From an uncultured Lachnospiraceae bacterium (GTDB lineage Bacteria; Bacillota; Clostridia; Lachnospirales; Lachnospiraceae), in the NCBI GenBank assembly GCA_944384025.1, contig CALWRS010000013.1, forward strand, positions 1-56,840: DNA of 56,840 nt. The letters run 5' to 3'. The translations under genes were made by a program, and so were the position numbers. The notes under the pieces were generated by a model. It saw only the letters and a program-made list of their open reading frames with translations, was not told the origin of the DNA and did no database searches. This document shows, in pieces, positions 1-8,208 of this stretch. Numbering within the stretch: the first letter of the stretch is position 1; each line of letters begins with the position of its first letter.

Positions 1-118
1 GTGCTCAAAGTCAATATCGAGATCGCACAGCGGATGGGAATTCTGTGACAGAGGTGGACGGCTATGGAGGAGATGCAAAAAAGATGCGCATAGCCTCTAT
101 ATCCTTTTTCGCAACTTT

Positions 119-601
119 GTGTTTTCCGAACAGGATTTCTGGCAGACATTTGGCGGGTATCTGATTGCCCTCCAACCAAAATGGAAAATCGGTATCTTTG
201 GCACAGAACTTTCTTCACAGGAAACGGTAGCATTGTTGCTGGACCAGCAAAACGGGAAATTCTATGCGGTTCAAAAAACGATTTCAGGCCGCTATGCGGA
301 CAGTATCCGTTCTCTCTGCCTGCGAATTGAATGTGCCAACACAGAGGACGCCGCGATGGTGAACTTGCTCTGTCAGCATATCAACTGGCAGAGCGGGATT
401 CTTTTGGCAGATTGGGATCTGCGCGAGGCATTTGAACGGGAGTACATCCCATGGCTACATCAGAGTACCTGCTACTGTTATGGGAATCTGTCAGAAGATC
501 AGGAACAGCAGGACTACCTGGATGTGTTATCCTTCCCGCAGAAAAAGAACCGGCTGCGCTGGATAGCGTACCGGCTTCATGGGATGATAAAATTGTTATA
601 G
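119..601 (+). CDS. Hypothetical protein, possibly the 3' part of a gene entering from the left edge
   Basis: I do not recognise this 160-residue protein. It has no signal peptide or clear membrane segment and is rich in aromatic residues, with many Trp, Tyr and Phe through its length. The listed start is a GTG with no convincing ribosome binding site. The same frame stays open to base 2 of the window, so the true N-terminus may lie further left or outside the window. Its 3' end overlaps by six bases the 3' end of the convergent sigma-like gene. Next to that gene it probably belongs to the remains of a conjugative or mobilisable element. Function unknown. Confidence 0.45.
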   Translation: MFSEQDFWQTFGGYLIALQPKWKIGIFGTELSSQETVALLLDQQNGKFYAVQKTISGRYADSIRSLCLRIECANTEDAAMVNLLCQHINWQSGILLADWDLREAFEREYIPWLHQSTCYCYGNLSEDQEQQDYLDVLSFPQKKNRLRWIAYRLHGMIKLL

Positions 602-829
602 TTGCTGTTTTGCGATAGAAATGGCTTCCTGCGTCTGTTCCGGCAAAAGGGCAAGGGCGGCAGCAAGCTGGAAAAACTTCTCATTCATCAGATAGTCAAG
701 GGAAACTTCCCGTTCCCACCTCCAGCGTAGCCTTAAAATCTTATCTATGGCAGCATGGCGAATGACAATCTTGCAATAGGCGTTAAAGGTGTACTGGATA
801 TGCACTTTGTAGGCTTCATCTTCGGTCAT
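596..829 (-). CDS. Small sigma-factor-like / helix-turn-helix protein of a Tn916-type element
   Basis: A 77-residue protein starting MTEDEAYK. The stretch NAYCKIVIRHAAIDKILR and the later REVSLDYL and EKFFQLAAAL resemble the small ECF-sigma-like HTH proteins carried by Tn916-family conjugative elements in Firmicutes, where they act as regulators of element genes. The ATG at 829 is chosen over the upstream start at 871 because a strong AGAGGGGG ribosome binding site lies seven bases before it. A GC-rich hairpin (859-887) lies just upstream in the same transcript. The family call is by pattern memory; no relaxase or integrase is visible beside it here, so this looks like an element end or remnant. 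Confidence 0.6.
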   Translation of the reverse strand: MTEDEAYKVHIQYTFNAYCKIVIRHAAIDKILRLRWRWEREVSLDYLMNEKFFQLAAALALLPEQTQEAISIAKQQL

Positions 830-858
830 GGAAATTCCCCCTCTCTGAATAATAGTGC

Positions 859-887
859 GGGGCGGCAGCACTCCTTGCTGTCGCCCC
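859..887 (-). promoter_or_regulatory. Hairpin in the leader of the sigma-like gene
   Basis: Arms at 859-870 (GGGGCGGCAGCA) and 876-887 (TGCTGTCGCCCC) pair over 12 positions with one wobble. Read on the minus strand, the loop region contains AAGGAG, which resembles a ribosome binding site, but no start codon follows it. It lies about 30 bases upstream of the ATG at 829. Role unknown; it may be an attenuator or processing site of the mobile element. Confidence 0.35.
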
Positions 888-1015
888 TTGATTGCCTATC
901 TGCAAAGGCGGGCGGGGCTGTCAACGGCGGCGCGTAGCGGCGTTCATCTTGTCGTTGACTGGCTCGGCTGGCTTTGCTATTTCTGAACAGTGCAGAAAGT
1001 TTTTCTCACATGATA

Positions 1016-1560
1016 TTAAAACTTATCAGCTAAAGCTGCCGCCTGCACACACCCATCTGTCTTGTCAATATCGCCTGTATTTACAACTGCCGGAATCATT
1101 ACTGCACCAATCACTTTCTATTTCAATAATGTAGCAGGCCGTTCAACAGGAATCCGAATACCGTCCATAACAAATTTATCATCTTCCTCGCAACAAGTAA
1201 TGATAGCACACTCTTTTCCAGAAATATCTATTTCTGCATGATAGAATAAGAATAGCTTATCAATGACCGCCTTTATCTGTGACGGAATCGTGTACCAGTA
1301 AACCGGCATGGAAAAAACAACAGCGTCGGCTTCCTGAATAGCTGGGGCAATCACATTGAAATCATCATCAAACGAACAGGCTTTTCCTGTCTTGAAGCAG
1401 GTTTGGCAGGCATGACAGCCGCTTACACTCATCATAGCAGCGTCAAACCGCTTTACCGTATGCCCCTTTTTTTCCGCCGCCTTGATAAAAACCTCTGTCA
1501 TTGCAAAACTGTTTCCTTTTTGCGGGGGGCCACCTGTGATTACAACAATTTTTTGCTCAT
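1016..1560 (-). pseudogene. Flavodoxin-family NAD(P)H-dependent FMN reductase, doubly disrupted
   Basis: The readable middle (1118-1501) has the features of the NADPH-dependent FMN reductase / iron-sulfur flavoprotein group: the C-H-A-C-Q-T-C cluster, FDDDFNVI, and the MPVYWYTIPSQIK flavin-loop region. Two lesions are visible. At the 5' end, an ATG at 1560 preceded by GAGGA is followed by a run of six A; one more A would give MSKKIVVITGG and join the frame of the body. At the 3' end, an in-frame TAG (1118-1120) follows LLK. Beyond it the same frame continues as KVIGAVMIPAVV and on to a TAA at 1016, the expected family C-terminus, so the TAG most simply replaces a TGG tryptophan codon. Divergent from the HxlR regulator, a common pairing for redox enzymes. 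Sequencing error could explain the A-run lesion, less easily the TAG. Confidence 0.75.
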
Positions 1561-1640
1561 AAAATTTGTCCTCTTTATGATAATGGGATTGACTTTCCCT
1601 CTTTCGATATTATCATAATAACAAGAATGAAACAGAAATC

Positions 1641-1663
1641 AAGTACGCACAATTAAGTGCGAT
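1641..1663. promoter_or_regulatory. Probable HxlR-regulator operator between the divergent genes
   Basis: An imperfect inverted repeat, GTACGCAC followed six bases later by GTGCGATAC, lies between the flavodoxin pseudogene and the HxlR gene. Read on the minus strand the box is GTGCGTACTT, and it runs directly into a TTGATT that can act as the -35 of the flavodoxin gene. The same ten bases recur at 2767-2776, in the same position relative to the -35 of the DUF1349 gene. Operator function is inferred from position and symmetry. Confidence 0.5.
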
Positions 1664-1705
1664 ACTAAAATCAGTGTAATATACTTACGAAAAGGAAAGT
1701 GTAAA

Positions 1706-2038
1706 ATGAGCGAACGCAATATTTCAAATGAGTGCTTTAGAAGTGCGGGATTTAGTTATACTTTATCTTTGATTAACGGAAAATACAAAATGACGATACT
1801 CTATGTTCTGGCTGAATTTGGAGTTGTCCGTTTCAATGAGATGAAAAAATACATTGATGAAATTTCCTACAAAACATTAAGCTCTACCTTGAAAGAATTA
1901 GAAGCAGATAAATTAGTCCATAGAGAAGAATATCCGCAAATTCCACCCAAAGCCGAATACAGCCTTACAGAGCGTGGAAAATCTCTTATTCCTATACTGG
2001 AAACAATGTGCGACTGGGGAGAAGAAAACAGATTGTAA
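1706..2038 (+). CDS. HxlR-family transcriptional regulator
   Basis: A 110-residue winged-helix protein of the usual HxlR length. An N-terminal Cys (SNECF, residue 10) matches the conserved Cys of the family, which in studied members can sense oxidants or electrophiles. The body shows the winged helix: a KMTILYVLAEFGVVRFNEM helix pair, ISYKTLSSTLKELE as recognition helix, and the wing AEYSLTERG. The start is an ATG preceded by AAAGGAAAG. It faces away from the flavodoxin-family pseudogene, and a palindromic box lies between them. It is followed by a strong terminator. It probably controls the flavodoxin gene, and by shared motif perhaps the DUF1349 gene at 2116-2706. Confidence 0.88.
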   Translation: MSERNISNECFRSAGFSYTLSLINGKYKMTILYVLAEFGVVRFNEMKKYIDEISYKTLSSTLKELEADKLVHREEYPQIPPKAEYSLTERGKSLIPILETMCDWGEENRL

Positions 2039-2080
2039 AAAAGCAGACTGAAATCTGAAACGGTTTCGGTCTGCTTTTTC
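2038..2080 (+). terminator. Rho-independent terminator after the HxlR gene
   Basis: AAAAAGCAGACTGAAA pairs with TTTCGGTCTGCTTTTT (one G-T wobble) around a short loop, giving a stem of about 15 pairs ending in a T-run. It directly follows the stop codon of the regulator. The A-rich 5' side means it may also stop minus-strand transcripts coming from the DUF1349 gene. Confidence 0.85.
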
Positions 2081-2115
2081 ATCGCATTTCGCTTGTGATA
2101 GCGGCACATAATTAC

Positions 2116-2706
2116 TTATTCGCCCATACGGATATTTTTTACTGTTTTCTGCTCAAATGTAAGGTCTGAATAAACTCGGCTTCCTCCGTTTCCAACAGGC
2201 GCTTGTGCAAGAAGCCCTACTTTTACAGTATCGCCCGCAGGAAGATTGAAGAACCTCATCATGTAAAAATTCTTTCCGTCAACGGAGTAATGAAACGCAA
2301 AAGAGTTTTTACATCTGCACACCTGTAACCATGCTGTGTTACCGTCAATATTACATCCATTTGCGTCGTCTGATTCTCCATTTCGCGCGATAACGCTAAC
2401 TGCGGCGTGTGTTCCAAAGTCTGTCATTTCAAAGCACGCTTTCGCCCAGTTTTTCATGTCCTGCATTACCATAATGGAAGCAGAATCATAGGTATCTTTA
2501 AAGTCGTGTGATACCTTTACTCTCATTACAAAATCGCCTGTAATCTCTGTGTAATAAAACGGAGCGTTGCACAAAGATTCTGGTGTAATTCCTTCTTCTC
2601 CGATTGCGCCGTTGTTAAAGAAAAAATCGCTTTGTGCGGGAGCAAATATTTCTATTTTGTTCCCGTCTGTTTTTATCTGTCCTTCATTTAACCATTTAAA
2701 ATCCAT
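2116..2706 (-). CDS. DUF1349 (concanavalin-like) protein
   Basis: A 196-residue protein with a full-length DUF1349 fold: MDFKWLNEG at the start, FYYTEITGDFVMRVKV, YDSASIMVM, KACFEMTDFG, and a late SVDGKNFYMMRFF followed by VKVGLLAQAP. This family has a beta-sandwich related to concanavalin-like lectins and beta-xylosidase C-terminal domains; many members are cytosolic and have no defined reaction. No signal peptide is seen. The ATG follows a GGAGG site. A promoter with TTTACA, 17 bases and TATGAT lies just upstream, and a GTGCGTACTT box overlaps its -35, which links it to the HxlR regulator. Confidence 0.85.
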   Translation of the reverse strand: MDFKWLNEGQIKTDGNKIEIFAPAQSDFFFNNGAIGEEGITPESLCNAPFYYTEITGDFVMRVKVSHDFKDTYDSASIMVMQDMKNWAKACFEMTDFGTHAAVSVIARNGESDDANGCNIDGNTAWLQVCRCKNSFAFHYSVDGKNFYMMRFFNLPAGDTVKVGLLAQAPVGNGGSRVYSDLTFEQKTVKNIRMGE

Positions 2707-2739
2707 AGAAACGTCCTCCTTGTTGAAAGCTATAACTTT

Positions 2740-2787
2740 ATCATAGTCCCATAGAAAACCTTTGTAAAGTACGCACTTTAGCGTAAG
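2740..2787 (-). promoter_or_regulatory. Promoter and HxlR-like box of the DUF1349 gene
   Basis: On the minus strand TTTACA (2763-2768), a 17-base spacer and TATGAT (2740-2745) form a near-consensus sigma-A promoter. The ten-base box GTGCGTACTT (2767-2776) overlaps the upstream edge of the -35, and TACGC/GCGTA arms form an inverted repeat with a 6-base gap (2770-2785). The same box sits at the same offset in front of the flavodoxin gene. Confidence 0.55.
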
Positions 2788-2877
2788 ATGCTTATCTCAA
2801 AGTAATATAGCGAAAAATAGTTAAATGTTCAGAATACAGGAGCTGCTGTCTACCAAATTCTTGTGTGTTACTTTATC

Positions 2878-5439
2878 TCACATGAGCATTCTCTTGCGGC
2901 TGTAAACGGCTGTGCCGGTCAGGACAGCGCCCGCAGCTAACATCAACGCCATCCAAAGAGCGATATTGCTCTCGTCGCCGGTCTGCGGAGAAGTGGTATC
3001 GCCGGTCTGGTCGCCGCTTGGCTTATCGGTATCCGTCGGCGGCTCGGACGGATCTGTTGTCCCCGTTGCGGGGATTTCCACCGCCGCTTCCTCATAGCCG
3101 CAAACGGTGCATTCCTTGTGCCGAGAGCCTGCTTCTGTGGCAGTCGCTTCCTTATCCGTTACCCACTCAAAAGTGTGGGCGGCTTCGTTCAGCTTCTCGC
3201 CGCACTCGCAGGTGTTCCAATGGTTCGTTTCATCGGAATGCCAGCCTGTTCCATCGGCGGTATGTTCCGTCAGCTTCGGAATAACCGTATCTTTAAGGGC
3301 AATCTCTTTTGTACCGGCTTCATCGCTGAAATATTTACCGCAGCCGTCGCAGTACCAGTATTCGATGTTGCCCTCGGTCATATGCGTCGCTGGTTTCGCT
3401 TCGGTCTTTATGAGGTTTGTGTGGTTGGAAGCGCTTACTTCCCCGTATTCCTCGCCGCAGATGTCGCAGACTGCTTTTTGCGTACAAGTAGCCGTGCCGC
3501 CGTCATGCTGGCATTCATAACCGCATTCCGAGCATACGCCGTTTTGCCATTCGTGTACTTCTTCTGCTACGACCGGCGCATTGCAGCAGCTATATGCGCT
3601 GGAATGGGTAGTCGCTGTCTTTGTCCAAACGACAGTGCCGGTATGATTATCAGGATTGATTGCTCCATAGGCGTTTCCACAGGTTTCGCAGACTGCCGGT
3701 GCAGTACAGGTCGCTTCGCCGCCGGAGCATTCGGCTTCGTCGAGATGGGTATCGCAGCCATACTCGCATTTATGGTAATGTTTTCCGTTTTCCTGCGTCC
3801 ATGCGCTTACTGCCTTATGATTGTCAGCGTCATAGTCTCCGTACTGGCTTCCGCAAATATCGCATACCGCAAGCTGTGAGCAGGTCGCTGTGCCGCCTGT
3901 GTGCTGACACGGATACTGGCAGATTGTGCAAGTGCCGTTTTCCCAGTTGTGTTCTTCTTCAGCTTCGATAACCGCCTGGCAGCAGCGCCATACCTTGGTG
4001 TGCATCGTGTCCGTTGTTATCCATGCTTCGGTGCCGGTGTGGTTTGTGGGGTCAACTGCGCCGTGTTCGGCGTTGCACACACTGCAGATGGCCTTGTTCA
4101 CACAGGTCGCCGTACCGCCTGTGCAATTCTCTGTCTCTTCCACAGCACAAATTTGGCAGGTGCGGGTGTGCGTGTCGTCTCCATTGCTCTGCCAGCTACC
4201 CCAGCTATGGCCAAGAGCATCTCCGTTTTCAAAGGTTTCTGTTCCTTTTTCACCACAAACACACGACATATAATATACAGCAACATTTATGCAAGTGGCA
4301 GGTGTTTTCAAATATTTGTCATTTACTACTTTTTGGCCATAAATATGAGAAGCCTCTGTGGTTCCATTTCCGCTTACTGCAGCAGGAATTGATGTATCTT
4401 GACAAAAATACTTTATTACCCCATCATTTTGTAAAGTTCCGCCACTGCTTACTGTCAACTTTGTCCCATTTGCGAATATCATTGTTTGCCCAGAAGGAAT
4501 AATAAATGTTGCGTTTTCAGGAATAGCAAGGGATGAATTAATTGTAGTTTGACCATTAAATCGGATAGCTTTTGTAACATCAAATGTGCCTGCGTTATAT
4601 TGCAAATTGGTAAAAGAGAATTCCTTATCCTGACTCAATTTTAAAATACCGCCGTCCATTTTCAGACGACAATTCCCAAATTCTCTGTCATAATTAAATT
4701 GTAACTCTCCGTTTTTCAATTCTATAGACGGATTATCTCTAAATACTTTTCCTTTTACTTCGTCGGCAACAAGCACCGTACCACCGTCAACTACTAATTT
4801 ACCTGATCCGCCAACGGTATGCGGATCTCGATGAGAATTGGGGTTTTGCCCACCTTTGAACTGTACAGAACCACTCTTAATGATAAATTCCGCTGTATCT
4901 GATAAATATAATTTAGGATAACCGAAATTCCTCTTACAGATCAGTGAACCGTTTCCGCTTACAGTTACTTTGGCGTTATTGTCCAAATAGACGGAATAAT
5001 TGTGAATGTCATCCCAACCGAGACAAAATATGTTTTCTCCAGCGAGTACAAGGTTTACCGTCGCATTTGCGCCGATTTTTAATCCGGGGCCTCCAATACC
5101 TCCATTAACGTCAGACACGGGACTAACATCGCGTATCGTCAATTCCAAAACCGAATTCGGAGCTACTTCTGTACAAGCTGGATCCGATTTATCCGGTGTA
5201 CCGGATACCGACAATGTTCCGCTATACAGCGTAAGTTTATGACTTGTAACATCATAAACATAGTTTTCTCCATAACTGCCTCCGGTAACTGTATATGGAC
5301 ATTGTGACATGATCTCCTCAATTTCTTTGTCACTATATTGAGAGCTTGTTCCACTTGTAGCAAACGTGTTAACAGGAAACAAACTTATCGTTAAGCACAC
5401 TACCAGCACTAAACAGCATAATCTTTTCTTTACTTTCAT
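2878..5439 (-). CDS. Sortase-anchored surface protein with Cys-rich repeats
   Basis: About 853 residues. The start at 5439 (MKVKKRLCC) is preferred over 5463 because an AGAGG site precedes it. A signal peptide is followed by a beta-helix-like region of about 330 residues with repeated short beta motifs (for example VTVSGNGSLI, KLVVDGGTVLV), resembling carbohydrate-binding-type surface modules. From about residue 400 come repeated Cys units with the pattern C-x-G-G-x-A-T-C ... A-V-C-x-x-C-G followed by a Tyr-Gly turn, and intervening W and H residues. The C-terminus has an SPQTG sortase motif, a hydrophobic segment and RKRM, so the protein should be covalently attached to the wall. The paired CxxC motifs suggest metal binding, which is inference. 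The ligand is unknown. Confidence 0.85.
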   Translation of the reverse strand: MKVKKRLCCLVLVVCLTISLFPVNTFATSGTSSQYSDKEIEEIMSQCPYTVTGGSYGENYVYDVTSHKLTLYSGTLSVSGTPDKSDPACTEVAPNSVLELTIRDVSPVSDVNGGIGGPGLKIGANATVNLVLAGENIFCLGWDDIHNYSVYLDNNAKVTVSGNGSLICKRNFGYPKLYLSDTAEFIIKSGSVQFKGGQNPNSHRDPHTVGGSGKLVVDGGTVLVADEVKGKVFRDNPSIELKNGELQFNYDREFGNCRLKMDGGILKLSQDKEFSFTNLQYNAGTFDVTKAIRFNGQTTINSSLAIPENATFIIPSGQTMIFANGTKLTVSSGGTLQNDGVIKYFCQDTSIPAAVSGNGTTEASHIYGQKVVNDKYLKTPATCINVAVYYMSCVCGEKGTETFENGDALGHSWGSWQSNGDDTHTRTCQICAVEETENCTGGTATCVNKAICSVCNAEHGAVDPTNHTGTEAWITTDTMHTKVWRCCQAVIEAEEEHNWENGTCTICQYPCQHTGGTATCSQLAVCDICGSQYGDYDADNHKAVSAWTQENGKHYHKCEYGCDTHLDEAECSGGEATCTAPAVCETCGNAYGAINPDNHTGTVVWTKTATTHSSAYSCCNAPVVAEEVHEWQNGVCSECGYECQHDGGTATCTQKAVCDICGEEYGEVSASNHTNLIKTEAKPATHMTEGNIEYWYCDGCGKYFSDEAGTKEIALKDTVIPKLTEHTADGTGWHSDETNHWNTCECGEKLNEAAHTFEWVTDKEATATEAGSRHKECTVCGYEEAAVEIPATGTTDPSEPPTDTDKPSGDQTGDTTSPQTGDESNIALWMALMLAAGAVLTGTAVYSRKRMLM

Positions 5440-5630
5440 TTCTTCAAGCCTCTTTCCGAACATAAATATATATGTAAAATTTTATCACAAATCCCGCTGA
5501 TTTTCAACCTCTATTCGAGAAAAAAATGGGGTGCGCTATCAACAATTCAGGTCGAATCATCTATTCCGCCGTGTAGACATTTAGAGGTCAAAAAGGCGTG
5601 ATTTTAAGCCGTTTCCAGAGCCTAAACTTT

Positions 5631-5667
5631 GAGGGGCAAGGTGTTTGTACCTTACCCCTCGTTTTTG
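5631..5667 (+). terminator. Terminator-like hairpin
   Basis: GAGGGG-c-AAGGT pairs with ACCTT-a-CCCCTC around GTTTGT and is followed by GTTTTT on the plus strand. No plus-strand gene is visible upstream, so it may be the end of a small RNA or part of the TnpV element border. The 248 bases between the surface protein and TnpV hold nothing else I can identify. Confidence 0.5.
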
Positions 5668-5687
5668 CGTCTGAAAGCGTTACAGGC

Positions 5688-6101
5688 TCATTTTTGCAGC
5701 TTTATCATTACCTCGTCTATAAGGTCTGTATATCTGCCCTGCGCCAGCAGCTTATTGCGGTACGCAAGCAGGGCGTTTATCCTGCCAACCCATGCCATCT
5801 GATTGTCGGCTTTCAGCGTTTCGGTAATGCCCTCACGCTCCGCCCGCTGCTTCATAAGCCAGTCAAACAGCTCCTGCGCCTGTTCTTCAACATTGGCAAG
5901 ATAGGATTGCAGCTTGCCGCTTGTCAAAAGGCTGGTATAAAGAGCCTTTTTGTGCTTGCGGATATACCGCAAGTGCCGATGCCCCCATACACCGATGTGC
6001 CGTTCTTCTTTTTCGGCTGGTAATTCCAAATAGGGAATATAATAATCGCCCAGCAGCTCATACCAAAGACCGTTTTGCTCGTTATAGATGTACTGTTCCA
6101 T
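5688..6101 (-). CDS. tnpV: TnpV transposon-encoded protein
   Basis: A 137-residue protein starting MEQYIYNEQNG; the start at 6101 has a GGAGG eight bases upstream. It matches the TnpV family in length and motifs: YELLGDYYIPYLELP, GVWGHRHLRYI, FDWLMKQ, and the C-terminal AYRNKLLAQGRYTDLIDEV. TnpV proteins are carried by Firmicutes mobilisable elements such as Tn4451-like transposons; their role is not defined. No serine recombinase (TnpX-like) lies beside it, so this is either a solo insertion or a remnant. Confidence 0.85.
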   Translation of the reverse strand: MEQYIYNEQNGLWYELLGDYYIPYLELPAEKEERHIGVWGHRHLRYIRKHKKALYTSLLTSGKLQSYLANVEEQAQELFDWLMKQRAEREGITETLKADNQMAWVGRINALLAYRNKLLAQGRYTDLIDEVMIKLQK

Positions 6102-6338
6102 TTTGTAATCCTCCAAAATCATATATTCGCACATACATCACAGTTTCCCGATTGCCACACTTGTGTTTATCGTGTTATCAGTTTTTCCTGCCCTTGCTTT
6201 TGCCCTTATAACTTCTCGGAGCAAGGGTAAAACGGTGTGAAATCGTATAAAGGGATAAGGCGAGCAGGGTGCGAAAAATCCTTTATTTTCAACGGTTTCG
6301 GAGGTCTTTATTAAATCCCTATGAGGTGGTATAACCAC

Positions 6339-6761
6339 CTACATAATTTGAAGTTTCAAATATAAATTTTCTTTTGTAACCATGAAAACCTCTTCATAAG
6401 GAAGGGCATTGATCGCCTTAGCGCCATCAAGCACGGCGTTCCTTGACGGTGCATTTGAAACATCGCTGATTTGAAGCGTTTGAGGATCGCTTGAAGAGGC
6501 ATAAGCAGCTGCAAGCAGGTAATATTCGCCCGCACTCAGCGAAAATAAGTGAGATTCGCCGCCGAAACTGAGGCTGTCCTCATCAACACGGGTTACTAAA
6601 TTAAACCCATTTGAATCGTATGTATACACCTCTAAAAATGCATCCGTATCGCCGGAAAACGGAATGCCGCTTACAGCCTGAGCGTCAGACAGCACAGCGT
6701 CATAATACTGCGTGCCGTTATCAGCCGAAGCCACCAAGCTTGCGCCGCCATTGACTGTCAT
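6339..6761 (-). CDS. Hypothetical protein with an internal duplication, coupled to the ATPase gene
   Basis: A 140-residue acidic protein with no signal peptide. Two similar segments, AVLSDAQAVSGIPF and AVLDGAKAINALPY, suggest two copies of a motif around a beta-rich middle (LFSLSAGEYYLLAAAYASS), reminiscent of secreted or surface beta-sandwich modules. Its ATG overlaps the TGA of the upstream ATPase gene, so translation may be coupled. It may be the tail of a once larger surface protein captured behind the ATPase gene, or a real partner. A small inverted repeat (AGGTGGT/ACCACCT) lies just past its stop. Function unknown. Confidence 0.5.
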   Translation of the reverse strand: MTVNGGASLVASADNGTQYYDAVLSDAQAVSGIPFSGDTDAFLEVYTYDSNGFNLVTRVDEDSLSFGGESHLFSLSAGEYYLLAAAYASSSDPQTLQISDVSNAPSRNAVLDGAKAINALPYEEVFMVTKENLYLKLQIM

Positions 6762-8143
6762 TCCAGCATATCCTCGTACAAAACAAGCGTCACATTCCCC
6801 ATTTCCGCCGCCTTATCCATACAGCCCGCGGTAAAGCCGGTTTTTGCAAAAAGATAAAAATGCTTTTGCTTGTATGCAAGCAGGCTGCTGCGGTCAACAA
6901 GAGCTTCCAAAAAGCTCAGAGCGACCTTTTCGTTTGTCCATTTGCACGCAGCAAAGAGTGCAGCGTCCTTGTCCGCGCCCATAATGTCAATTTCCTCTTG
7001 GGCTCTCGTTTTTGGGTTCGTGCCCCACCAGCGACCGAGGTCGCTGAAATTTACAGGGCATTTGTTTTCAAGGAGCATTTTCCAAAGGTATTGCCTGCAT
7101 ATTTCTTCGAAAACGCCGCCCATATAAGAAGAGAGTTCCGGGGCAATTCTCCTGTATGCAAGATCCGCTGCTCCGCGGGAAATGATGGAAGTGTTTTCCG
7201 GCACAAAGCGGTACCAGAACCGAAACATATTGTCCTCAATCGCGTAAATCGTCTTCCGGCTGGATTTTTCGCCGTAGGGCGATTCTTTTTTTACAATTCC
7301 CAAGGCAAGCAGGTTTTTAATATAGATAGCGCACACGCTGGTGTCCTCATGAATTTTGCCGGAAATCTCGTTCATTTTTGAGCAACCGGTAGCGATTGCC
7401 GTAATGATCGCATTGTAAAGGGCCGGTTCGCGCACTTCCTGCTTTAAAAGATTGCTCGGCTCTTCGAACATGGCGGAAGACGGATTCAAGTAAATATTTC
7501 TGATATTCTCTTCAATCGAGCAGCGATCATCGACCTGCATAAGATACTGCGGGGTTCCGCCAACAATTCCATATGCGAGCGCCTTGTCAATGCTTGAAAA
7601 ATTCGTAAAATAGCGGCAAACTTCAAAAAAGTCAAAAGGGTTAATTTTCAGCTGCGCCGTTCTCCTGCCGTAGAGCGGCGCTTTGTATGCTAGCACATGA
7701 TCCTCCATATACGACATAGAAGAACCGCAAAGAATCAGAAACAGCTTTGAGCTGTCCTTGTTTTTATCAATCAGTAGCTGAATCGTAGAGGCAAGGCTTT
7801 TGGATGCACGTGCAACATAAGGATATTCGTCGATAACAAGCACAATTCTTTTCGTTTTTGCCAGCGCAAAAACATGTTCCAGCGCCGATTGGAAAGACGC
7901 AAAGGAGGAATCGGCAGCAATCCCCGTATGGTATTCCATAACACATTTCGAAAGGTTGTCGAGATTTTGCCTTGCATTGGTTTCAACGCCGGTAAAGAAA
8001 ATGACGTCCTTTCCTTTTGCAAATTCGTTTATGAGCGCAGTTTTTCCTACCCGTCTGCGGCCGTAAATAACCGCAAACTCAAATTTGCCGGAATTATAGA
8101 GCTTATTCAATGTATCTAGTTCCTGCTCTCTGCCGATAAACAT
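6758..8143 (-). CDS. ATP-binding protein, archaeal-type ATPase with DUF234
   Basis: A 461-residue P-loop ATPase. The start at 8143 (MFIGREQEL) has a GGAGG site; the longer alternative at 8173 does not. FIGREQELDTL opens the ATPase_2-type domain. The Walker A is YGRRRVGKTAL near residue 30, the Walker B VLVIDEYPYVA near 110, and a sensor-type LILCGSS near 140. A winged-helix-like segment follows, then a C-terminal DUF234-type domain (FRFWYRFVPEN, and EEIDIMGAD, which resembles a restriction-endonuclease-like core). Such proteins are widespread, often multicopy, and mostly uncharacterised; the C-terminal domain suggests nucleic-acid action. It precedes the 140-residue gene with an ATGA overlap. 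Confidence 0.88.
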   Translation of the reverse strand: MFIGREQELDTLNKLYNSGKFEFAVIYGRRRVGKTALINEFAKGKDVIFFTGVETNARQNLDNLSKCVMEYHTGIAADSSFASFQSALEHVFALAKTKRIVLVIDEYPYVARASKSLASTIQLLIDKNKDSSKLFLILCGSSMSYMEDHVLAYKAPLYGRRTAQLKINPFDFFEVCRYFTNFSSIDKALAYGIVGGTPQYLMQVDDRCSIEENIRNIYLNPSSAMFEEPSNLLKQEVREPALYNAIITAIATGCSKMNEISGKIHEDTSVCAIYIKNLLALGIVKKESPYGEKSSRKTIYAIEDNMFRFWYRFVPENTSIISRGAADLAYRRIAPELSSYMGGVFEEICRQYLWKMLLENKCPVNFSDLGRWWGTNPKTRAQEEIDIMGADKDAALFAACKWTNEKVALSFLEALVDRSSLLAYKQKHFYLFAKTGFTAGCMDKAAEMGNVTLVLYEDMLE

Positions 8144-8208
8144 CCGTATTCCTCCAAGAATTTGGTAAATCACGATTTACTAAATCATGCCATACTTCCT
8201 TCTGACCG

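Noticed and set aside
2912-4502. Multiple plus-strand frames opposite the surface protein
   Set aside because: All lie antisense to the Cys-repeat region, whose repetitive codons keep other frames open.
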